13,558 nt of DNA, taken from contig JAGVGX010000216.1 in the NCBI GenBank assembly GCA_020056865.1, positions 1 to 13,558 of the forward strand. Reading direction: 5' to 3'. Of the stretch, positions 8,609 through 13,558 are shown in pieces. The notes beneath the pieces were generated by a model. The model had not been told where the DNA came from and made no database searches. It worked only from the letters and a program-made list of their open reading frames with translations. The stretch comes from Desulfobacterales bacterium. Lineage in GTDB: Bacteria; Desulfobacterota; Desulfobacteria; Desulfobacterales; BuS5. Position 1 is the stretch's first letter. Every line of letters starts with the position of its first letter. The position numbers and the translations under genes were made by a program.

Positions 8609-8704
8609 TTATGTTGATTCCTGAATTTTATTTTCTTCAATGCTGTGATTATAAGCCTGTATTCCGGCATCCAGCAGCTTTTTTATCACCATCATACGGA
8701 TCAT
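8609..8704 (-). CDS. Possible 31-residue leader ORF before the HAD phosphatase
   Basis: An ATG at 8704 opens a 31-codon frame (MIRMMVIKKLLDAGI... ending IQEST) that stops 5 bases before the HAD phosphatase start. The residue pattern is an amphipathic helix with alternating hydrophobic and charged residues, plausible for a real peptide. The likely Shine-Dalgarno of the HAD gene (AGGA) lies inside this frame. I see no good ribosome binding site for the small ORF itself, and I do not recognise the peptide. It may be a coupled upstream ORF, a gene remnant or chance. Confidence 0.25.
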   Translation of the reverse strand: MIRMMVIKKLLDAGIQAYNHSIEENKIQEST

Positions 8705-8786
8705 GGTCAATCATAACCTAAAAAAGAACATATACCAAATGAAAACCCACCCTGATATCCATTTAAAGGCTATTGTTACTTTTTTG

Positions 8787-8803
8787 TATTAGTTTTACTA
8801 ATA
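8787..8803. repeat. 17-bp palindromic repeat, copy 1 (operator-like)
   Basis: TATTAGT-ttt-ACTAATA is a perfect 7-3-7 inverted repeat. A copy differing at one base lies at 8870-8886, start-to-start distance 83 bases, close to eight DNA turns. Its symmetry and position in a divergent promoter region are typical of a dimeric repressor or activator site. The regulator is unknown. Confidence 0.5.
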
Positions 8804-8830
8804 AATAATACGATAAATTATAAATACTTC

Positions 8831-8857
8831 TTGACAAACCAATGGGCCAGTACTAAT
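8831..8857 (+). promoter_or_regulatory. Weak candidate promoter for the glutamate-synthase homologue
   Basis: A perfect -35 TTGACA at 8831-8836 is followed after 15 bases by ACTAAT (8852-8857), four of six matches to TATAAT. The spacing is short, and the alternative hexamer at 17 bases (TAATTA) is poor, so this is a candidate only. It lies between the two palindromic repeats, and ACTAAT is also a half-site of those repeats, so a bound regulator would cover the -10. If used, the leader to the downstream gene would be about 300 bases long. Confidence 0.35.
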
Positions 8858-8869
8858 TAAAATAAAAAC

Positions 8870-8886
8870 TATTAGTTTTAATAATA
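8870..8886. repeat. 17-bp palindromic repeat, copy 2 (operator-like)
   Basis: TATTAGTTTTAATAATA matches copy 1 (8787-8803) at 16 of 17 positions. The one change (C to A) shortens the symmetric arms to TATTA...TAATA. It lies just downstream of the candidate -10, where a bound protein would block transcription. Confidence 0.5.
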
Positions 8887-9034
8887 TTTTACAAAAAGTT
8901 GCAACTCAGGCTCCTAAAATTAATTCAATACAATGGCGTATTACAGACTCAACAGGACGGCTGAAGCACGCTGCAAAAAAACCTATTTACAAAGAAAAAA
9001 TATAACAGTTAGATACACTTAATCCAAAACAAAG

Positions 9035-9059
9035 GTCTGCTACAAAAACGTAAGCAGGC
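9035..9059 (+). promoter_or_regulatory. Leader hairpin upstream of the terminator
   Basis: GTCTGCTAC (9035-9043) can pair with GTA-a-GCAGGC (9050-9059) around a six-base loop. This gives nine pairs with one G-U pair and one bulged A. It stands 20 bases before the terminator stem and would be part of the same leader RNA. Possible roles are an attenuator element or a structured end of a small RNA; no known riboswitch class is recognised. Confidence 0.35.
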
Positions 9060-9079
9060 AGATATCATATAGGGATGAC

Positions 9080-9130
9080 AAAGACGTCTTGTCCTTAAAT
9101 TAAAAGGACAAGGCGTCTTTTTGTTTTTAA
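9080..9130 (+). terminator. Strong intrinsic terminator or attenuator before the glutamate-synthase homologue
   Basis: AAAGACGTCTTGTCCTT (9080-9096) and AAGGACAAGGCGTCTTT (9104-9120) form a 17-bp stem with one G-U pair and a seven-base loop, followed by TTGTTTTT. The U-tract is only on the + strand side, so it stops rightward transcription. There is no gene on the + strand upstream of it for more than 3 kb, and the next gene starts 35 bases after it. It therefore ends either a leader RNA (attenuation) or a small RNA. Confidence 0.85.
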
Positions 9131-9164
9131 AAGATAGATAACAACACAATGAGGAGGGACAAAA

Positions 9165-10802
9165 ATGAGATTTTCAAAAAATAACGATGTGCTTGGAACA
9201 ACAAACCGGGGCAATCCTGCTGAATCGAGTTTATGCACCCTTTGCCGTGCAGATTGTCAAGGCAAATGCGAAACCTGGCTTTCAAGTCTTGTAGGACGCA
9301 AGCTCCTTTATCCCAGAGATTTTGGCAGTGTAACCGCAGGCGCAAACAACATAACTCATGTAGGTGTATCCTACAATTCGCTGAGAATTCAAGGATATGC
9401 TTACGGTGCGCATGGCTTGGAAAGCAATCTTACCAACGACCCGGATGATTGTATCTTCCCGAATGTAGATCTTACAACCGAGTTTGGAAATGAAATCAAA
9501 ACCAAATCGCGCCTTCCGCTAATGACAGGTGCTCTTGGATCAACCTTTATCGCTGAAAAATACTGGGATGCTTTTGCTGTTGGTGGTGCTTTAGCCGGCA
9601 TTCCTGTTGTAATAGGCGAAAACGTGGTTGGTGTTGACAAAAAATCAGAAATCAATAACGGCAAAATTGCCAAAGCTCCGGAGTTAGATAGACGGATTGA
9701 CACCTACCTTCGCTATTACGATGGTTATGGCGCAATTATCGTACAACTTAATGTTGAAGATACACGAAATGGTGTTGCCGAATATGTCGCAGAAAAATAT
9801 GGCGATAAATGTATTATCGAACTGAAATGGGGCCAGGGAGCAAAAGATATCGGCGGAGAAATTCAGGTCACCAGTCTGGAATATGCATTGTTCTTGAAAA
9901 AACGAGGATATGTTGTTGATCCTAATCCTGAGCTGCCTGAGGTTCAAGAAGCTTTCAAAAAAGGGGCCATCAAATCCTTTGCCCGTCACAGTCGATTGGG
10001 AGGGACCAACTTAGACACAGTGGCACAGGTACGTGAAGATTTCATGAAAAGTGTTGATTACCTCAGAAGTATAGGTTTTAAACGTGTTTCCCTGAAAACC
10101 GGTTCTTATGGAATGGAAGAGCTGGCTATGGCCATCAAATTTTCAACAGATGCAAAACTGGATCTTCTTACCATTGACGGATCCGGTGGTGGAACAGGCA
10201 TGAGTCCCTGGAACATGATGCAAAGCTGGGGAGTGCCATCGATCAATTTACACTCAAAAGCTTATGAATATGCAAGCATTCTGGCAGCCAAAGGCGCAAA
10301 AGTTGTTGATATGTCCTTTGCCGGTGGCTTTGCTCTTGAAGACAGCATATTTAAAGCTATCGCACTTGGCGCGCCATATACCAAACTTGTTTGCATGGGA
10401 AGAGCGATTATGATCCCCGGGTTTGTAGGCGCAAACATTGAAGGCGCATTAAATCCGGAAAAAAGAGAAGCTGTCAATGGCAACTGGGACCAGCTTCCCA
10501 AAACCGTCAGCCAAATTGGAAGCAAACCCGAAGAAATTTTTGCCTCTTACTTTGATGTTCAGAAAAAAGTAGGCAAAGATGAAATGAAACATATCCCTTA
10601 TGGGGCTATTGCCTTCATGACACTTGCTGATAAACTGGGGTGTGGATTACAGCAACTGATGGCAGGTGCGAGAAAATTTGCTCTCAGACAGATTACGCGA
10701 AACGATATTTTCTCAGCAAACAGAGAAACCGAAAACGAAACAGGCATAGCTCATGTTTCTGATGTTAACAATGAAAGCGCAAAAAAAATACTCCAGGGAT
10801 AA
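9165..10802 (+). CDS. Stand-alone glutamate synthase FMN-domain protein with N-terminal four-cysteine motif
   Basis: The 545-residue protein is of the FMN-binding glutamate synthase family (COG0069-like TIM barrel). DGSGGGTGMSPW at about 337-348 is the FMN-phosphate/substrate loop equivalent to the DGGTGASP motif of GltB, and a MGRAIMIPG segment lies near 410. No N-terminal glutamine amidotransferase domain is present, so it cannot itself release ammonia from glutamine. The GltB 3Fe-4S motif after the barrel is also absent. Instead the N terminus has C24-C27-C31-C35 (CTLCRADCQGKC), a plausible iron-sulfur or metal site. A role in glutamate synthesis or another FMN reaction is inferred; the substrate is not established. 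AGGAGGG at 9152-9158, six bases before the ATG, is by far the best ribosome binding site in the window and suggests high expression. It is monocistronic, with terminators on both sides. Confidence 0.87.
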   Translation: MRFSKNNDVLGTTNRGNPAESSLCTLCRADCQGKCETWLSSLVGRKLLYPRDFGSVTAGANNITHVGVSYNSLRIQGYAYGAHGLESNLTNDPDDCIFPNVDLTTEFGNEIKTKSRLPLMTGALGSTFIAEKYWDAFAVGGALAGIPVVIGENVVGVDKKSEINNGKIAKAPELDRRIDTYLRYYDGYGAIIVQLNVEDTRNGVAEYVAEKYGDKCIIELKWGQGAKDIGGEIQVTSLEYALFLKKRGYVVDPNPELPEVQEAFKKGAIKSFARHSRLGGTNLDTVAQVREDFMKSVDYLRSIGFKRVSLKTGSYGMEELAMAIKFSTDAKLDLLTIDGSGGGTGMSPWNMMQSWGVPSINLHSKAYEYASILAAKGAKVVDMSFAGGFALEDSIFKAIALGAPYTKLVCMGRAIMIPGFVGANIEGALNPEKREAVNGNWDQLPKTVSQIGSKPEEIFASYFDVQKKVGKDEMKHIPYGAIAFMTLADKLGCGLQQLMAGARKFALRQITRNDIFSANRETENETGIAHVSDVNNESAKKILQG

Positions 10803-10821
10803 CATTTGTTATCGTAACTTT

Positions 10822-10858
10822 AAAAAAGCCCTGTGGTGATTATCACAGGGCTTTTTTT
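10822..10858. terminator. Bidirectional intrinsic terminator between convergent genes
   Basis: GCCCTGTG (10828-10835) pairs with CACAGGGC (10844-10851) around an eight-base loop. It is flanked by AAAAAA on the left and TTTTTTT on the right, so it works in both directions. It ends the glutamate-synthase homologue (+) 20 bases after its stop and the KaiC-XRE-cupin gene (-) about 37 bases after its stop. Confidence 0.92.
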
Positions 10859-10894
10859 ATGCTGTTTAAATACAACAGCACTCCTTGTCACTCT

Positions 10895-12199
10895 TTATTT
10901 TATTTTCAGCCATAACAGCCGTGCCGTACTTTGACCTGGATTTTCCCACCTGGAAGGAAAATCAGACATCAGGTATATTAAATCATGAACGCCTGCTTTG
11001 TGCACCCGTGTTCCAATTTTCAACTCAAGCTCTCCTGCAAGCAAAAACCCCATTTCTTCACCCTTATGAATAAAAAAATGTGCAGGCAATTTTGTTTGCG
11101 GTGGGATATCGATAAGGTAAGGCTCAACTTTTGAATCCAACCCTACAGGTGTCAACAGTTTTGAAAGTACAGAATCTCCAGAAATATTTGGCAGGCTGCA
11201 AGGCACGGCCTTTGATTCTGAAAAAACAACTTTTTTATTGTCATATTCCGAACTGATAAAAAAAGAACCCAGCTCAACAGATAAAATTTCAGCCATTTTT
11301 ATTAGGGCCGGTAAAGACGGAAAAATCTGATTGCTTTCCACCTGTGAAATCGTACTTGGGGTAACGCCAATACATTTGGCAAGATCTGTCTGAGACAACC
11401 CGTTTTTTGTACGAAGCTCTTTAATTCGGGAACCCAGATTGACGCTGCGGTTTGCTGCCTGGTTTGAAGAAAATGTAACCTTCATCCCTTTAGCCCAGTA
11501 TTCTGAAGGCTTATTTAACGTATCGATATCATGATTTTCAGCCTTGATAATCGACAGGGTGGTTTTCCCTCTCTTTAAAGACAAATCAATAGCTACCTGG
11601 GTAATTTTATTAAGATGGGCGATTAATTTTTCCGTATGCGCTCTTTTCTCTACAACCCAATAGGCAATAGTGTTGAGCTCATACAATCTCGGGCATGAGT
11701 GGGAATAAAACTTAAGTATTTTCTCTTCATCTCCCCACAATTCCTGCATACCGGTAAGGCTGTCAAAAACAAATCGAACATCCTCCTTCATGGTTTTTTG
11801 CAGCCCGTAAAAAGCACCCATAACATGGTCTGCACTTTTTGGATTATCTACTTTTATAATCTGACATGGGCTATTCAAACGGTTATCTTTATAAAATTCT
11901 AAAAACACGTCAGACCCCTCACCTTTGCCATGGGTAAAGCAATCAAGTATGGTCAAAAAACTGTTGGTTGCAAGGTCCTCTAATTTTTCAAGAAGGTTTT
12001 TGGGACTCCTGTCAAAACTAATATAAATAAGATATTTTTTTTGTGTTTTCGAAGCTTTTATCAGGTTTAAACAAAAAGCTGCTGCTAAACTGCCCGCATC
12101 ATCATACCATATAACATTGTCACCAATAATTATGCCGCCGCCTAAAAGAGAATCAAGCGTTTTAATACCGGATGTGACTTTATCTTTTTTTGTAACCAT
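10895..12199 (-). CDS. Fusion regulator: degenerate KaiC/RecA-like domain + XRE HTH + cupin
   Basis: The protein has 434 residues in three parts. Residues 1-245 resemble the KaiC/RAD55-like RecA fold: entry motif SGIKTLDSLLGGG at 10-22, a Walker B-like strand VRFVFDSLTG at 141-150, and an EYWAKGMKVTF ending. The P-loop is lost: where KaiC has GTAGTGKT, this has DDAGSLAA (33-40), without the lysine and the threonine, so nucleotide binding is doubtful. Residues about 255-310 are an XRE-type helix-turn-helix (LGSRIKELRTKNGLSQTDLA...TPSTISQVESN). Residues about 360-432 are a cupin (LPAHFFIHKGEEMGFLLAGELEL), probably a small-ligand sensor as in HTH-cupin regulators such as PuuR. It is likely a DNA-binding cytoplasmic regulator; targets and ligand are unknown. 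The gene is alone, with its own control region, and converges on the glutamate-synthase homologue. Confidence 0.85.
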   Translation of the reverse strand: MVTKKDKVTSGIKTLDSLLGGGIIIGDNVIWYDDAGSLAAAFCLNLIKASKTQKKYLIYISFDRSPKNLLEKLEDLATNSFLTILDCFTHGKGEGSDVFLEFYKDNRLNSPCQIIKVDNPKSADHVMGAFYGLQKTMKEDVRFVFDSLTGMQELWGDEEKILKFYSHSCPRLYELNTIAYWVVEKRAHTEKLIAHLNKITQVAIDLSLKRGKTTLSIIKAENHDIDTLNKPSEYWAKGMKVTFSSNQAANRSVNLGSRIKELRTKNGLSQTDLAKCIGVTPSTISQVESNQIFPSLPALIKMAEILSVELGSFFISSEYDNKKVVFSESKAVPCSLPNISGDSVLSKLLTPVGLDSKVEPYLIDIPPQTKLPAHFFIHKGEEMGFLLAGELELKIGTRVHKAGVHDLIYLMSDFPSRWENPGQSTARLLWLKIK

Positions 12200-12264
12200 G
12201 GTGTCTTCATTGTTTGTTTAAAAGGGTTGTTTCAGAATCCAAACAGGCCATCAACGTATTGTTT

Positions 12265-12295
12265 TATATACCACAGGTTGCTTGATCTGTGTCAA
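12265..12295 (-). promoter_or_regulatory. Candidate promoter of the KaiC-XRE-cupin gene
   Basis: On the - strand a perfect TTGACA (12295-12290) is followed, after 19 bases, by TATATA (12270-12265). The spacing is two bases long, so strength may be modest or activator-dependent. Transcription would begin about 60 bases before the ATG at 12199. An inverted repeat lies over the -35. Confidence 0.4.
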
Positions 12296-12298
12296 GCA
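12279..12298. promoter_or_regulatory. Perfect inverted repeat over the -35 (operator candidate)
   Basis: TGCTTGA-tctgtg-TCAAGCA is a perfect 7-6-7 palindrome. Its core, TTGAT-CTGT-GTCAA, is one base off the FNR-type box TTGAT-N4-ATCAA, so a CRP/FNR-family protein is one possible binder. The XRE-cupin regulator encoded beside it is another (autoregulation). It overlaps the -35 of the leftward gene. Confidence 0.5.
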
Positions 12299-12375
12299 TT
12301 GAAAACATGATAACGCCGCAAAAATATTCATCTAATTTTTTTCATCCTCTCTTTTCACCGAAGCATAACAAGCAT

Positions 12376-12402
12376 TAGACATTTAAATTAATGCGTGATA
12401 AT
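12376..12402 (+). promoter_or_regulatory. Candidate promoter for the CNNM gene pair
   Basis: TAGACA (12376-12381, five of six matches to TTGACA) and GATAAT (12397-12402, five of six to TATAAT) are separated by 15 bases. That is short but tolerated. The start would be near 12409, giving a leader of about 40 bases. The ribosome binding site before the ATG at 12450 is weak (no clear GGAG). Confidence 0.35.
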
Positions 12403-12449
12403 GCATAACTTTTAACTGCAAAATAAAAACCTGTTTCAAGTGACGCTGG

Positions 12450-13466
12450 ATGGAAATTGCCATTTTTTTTAAAATATGTACCATTGTTTTTTTGCTCATC
12501 TTTTCCGGTTTTTTTTCCGGATCAGAAGCAGCGTTGTTCTCTTTATCTCTTATCCAGCGGGAGCGTTTGAAAAAAACCAGGCGTAAACAATCAAACGTCA
12601 TCGAGAAACTTCTATCTCAACCTCAAAAACTCATCACCACGATACTGATAGGAAACGACCTGGTAAACATTGCAGCTTCGGTTGTTGCCGCCTATCTTTG
12701 CATTTCTATTTTCAGTGATAATGGCAGATGGCTCGCCATGGCTTTGATGACACCATTAACCCTTATCTTCGCAGAAGTCATTCCAAAAACCCTTTCTGCT
12801 AACAACAATGAAAAAATAGCACCTATTGTATCAGGTTTTCTAAACCTTTTTGGAAAACTTATCACTCCGTTAGCATGGCTTTTCGAAAACATGGCAAATC
12901 TTTTTATCAAAGTGACCGGGATAAAAAGACATAACGGCCAAGAGATTATCATGGAAAATGATTTTTTAGATATGGTCAAAATAGGACATGAAGACGGAGA
13001 GCTAAAGGGAATTGAAAGAGACCTTATACACAATGTTTTTGAATTCAGCGATGCCCATGTGTTTGAAGTTATGGTGCCTTTAGAAAAAGCATGCCTTTTG
13101 TCTTATGATATGAAAGGAGAAGAGATTATATCATTTGTGAAAAAAAATCGGCGGTCAAGAATTCCTGTTTACAATAAACATGTTGAAAATATTACGGGTA
13201 TTCTTTACGCCAAGGATCTGTTAAAAATCGATATTAAAAAAAATAAAGACAAATCAGGTCTGCTGCCAAAAATATGCAGAAAGCCTTATTTCGTACAGGA
13301 AACAGAAAAAATTGATACGCTTTTCAATATTTTTAAACTCAGGCGAATACATATGGCCATATGCATGAATGAACACAGTCAAGTTACAGGCCTAATTACA
13401 ATGGAAGATATCCTGGAAGAACTTTTTGGTCAAATTTACGACCATTTAGACATGGAGCGGTCATGA
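12450..13466 (+). CDS. CNNM/DUF21 and CBS-pair membrane protein (HlyC/CorC-family, short form)
   Basis: The 338-residue inner-membrane protein has an N-terminal DUF21/CNNM domain (about 1-160) with the family motif GFFSGSEAALFSLS at 20-33 and about four hydrophobic segments (about 5-25, 62-88, 95-116, 122-150). A CBS pair follows (about 205-262 and 275-330, ending GLITMEDILEELFGQI). CBS pairs bind adenosine nucleotides, and CNNM proteins are linked to Mg2+ or other cation export and magnesium homeostasis. Older names call them hemolysins, for which there is no evidence here. The C-terminal CorC/HlyC transporter-associated domain that usually follows the CBS pair (about 80 residues) is missing. 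The stop overlaps the next, homologous gene by ATGA, so the two should be translated together and may form a heteromer. Confidence 0.92.
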   Translation: MEIAIFFKICTIVFLLIFSGFFSGSEAALFSLSLIQRERLKKTRRKQSNVIEKLLSQPQKLITTILIGNDLVNIAASVVAAYLCISIFSDNGRWLAMALMTPLTLIFAEVIPKTLSANNNEKIAPIVSGFLNLFGKLITPLAWLFENMANLFIKVTGIKRHNGQEIIMENDFLDMVKIGHEDGELKGIERDLIHNVFEFSDAHVFEVMVPLEKACLLSYDMKGEEIISFVKKNRRSRIPVYNKHVENITGILYAKDLLKIDIKKNKDKSGLLPKICRKPYFVQETEKIDTLFNIFKLRRIHMAICMNEHSQVTGLITMEDILEELFGQIYDHLDMERS

Positions 13467-13558
13467 GTATAAGCATGAATTTGATTATTTTGGTTTGCTG
13501 TGTCCTTGTCCAAGGTTTCTTTTCAGGTTCTGAAATGGTTATTTTATCCTCAAACCAG
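13463..13558 (+). CDS. Second CNNM/DUF21 membrane protein, N-terminal fragment (cut by window end)
   Basis: An ATG at 13463 overlaps the stop of the previous gene (ATGA) and opens a frame that runs to the window end, 32 codons. It begins with a hydrophobic segment followed by QGFFSGSEMVILSS, the same motif as GFFSGSEAALFSLS in the gene before. It is therefore a second DUF21/CNNM protein and not a continuation of the first. The rest lies outside the window, so its CBS and C-terminal domains cannot be assessed. Confidence 0.85.
   Translation, partial: MSISMNLIILVCCVLVQGFFSGSEMVILSSNQ

Larger units (their letters stand above)
8605..9164. other. Divergent intergenic control region (560 bases)
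   Basis: This AT-rich stretch separates the leftward HAD/recD2 genes from the rightward glutamate-synthase homologue. It holds the possible leader ORF (8609-8704), two 17-bp palindromic repeats (8787-8803, 8870-8886), a TTGACA element (8831-8836), a bulged hairpin (9035-9059) and an intrinsic terminator (9080-9130). I found no protein-coding frame I would defend on the + strand, and no convincing promoter for the leftward genes. A TATAAT on the - strand at 8822-8817 lacks a good -35. Confidence 0.6.

Noticed and set aside
8850..8860. GTACTAATTAA resembles half of the E. coli TrpR operator
   Set aside because: Only one half-site, no symmetric partner and no tryptophan gene nearby. The TATTAGT/ACTAATA repeats explain it better.
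8837..9001. A stop-free stretch of about 54 codons on the + strand, and a 29-codon ATG frame at about 8934
   Set aside because: No start codon with a ribosome binding site, no recognisable residue pattern, and the stretch overlaps the promoter and repeats. Probably non-coding leader.
1..13558. Mobile elements, CRISPR arrays, toxin-antitoxin pairs, phage genes, tRNA or rRNA
   Set aside because: No transposase or integrase motifs, no regularly spaced repeats, no cloverleaf or rRNA-like segments seen on either strand.

Overview
The window reads as chromosomal core sequence, with AT-leaning, low-to-moderate GC, from a Gram-negative anaerobe. The best fit is a sulfate-reducing member of the Desulfobacterota (Desulfobacteraceae-like). 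This rests on a four-subunit 2-oxoacid:ferredoxin oxidoreductase, a TolC-type outer-membrane efflux protein, a short stand-alone glutamate-synthase FMN-domain protein and a RecD2 helicase. The lineage is inferred from gene content and protein style, not from a marker gene. I see no tRNA, rRNA, CRISPR array, insertion sequence or prophage.

Layout. (1) 1-2238, + strand: the end of an ABC-2 efflux permease followed by a TolC-family outer-membrane protein, the tail of an export operon. (2) 2351-5763, + strand: a promoter, then korD-korA-korB-korC and apt, closely spaced and probably one transcript. (3) 5800-8704, - strand: a RecD2-type helicase coupled by an ATGA overlap to an upstream GmhB/HisB-type HAD phosphatase, with a possible 31-residue leader ORF before it. 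(4) 8605-9164: a 560-base AT-rich divergent control region with two near-identical 17-bp palindromic repeats 83 bp apart, a TTGACA element, and a hairpin followed by a strong intrinsic terminator only about 40 bp before the next gene. (5) 9165-10802, + strand: a glutamate-synthase FMN-domain protein with an N-terminal four-cysteine motif and a very strong ribosome binding site. (6) 10822-10858: a bidirectional terminator. (7) 10895-12199, - strand: an unusual regulator in which a KaiC/RecA-like domain with a destroyed P-loop is fused to an XRE helix-turn-helix and a cupin domain. (8) 12200-12449: a divergent control region with a perfect inverted repeat over the -35 of the regulator gene. (9) 12450 to the end, + strand: two overlapping CNNM/DUF21 membrane protein genes, the second cut by the window edge.

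How the parts fit. The Kor enzyme interconverts 2-oxoglutarate and succinyl-CoA with ferredoxin, and the glutamate-synthase homologue would use 2-oxoglutarate for nitrogen assimilation. The window therefore touches the carbon-nitrogen branch point, although the two loci are not one operon. The most unusual items are the KaiC-XRE-cupin fusion, the attenuator-like leader before the glutamate-synthase homologue, and the paired operator-like repeats upstream of it. Whether the fusion regulator acts on that neighbouring promoter is an untested inference.
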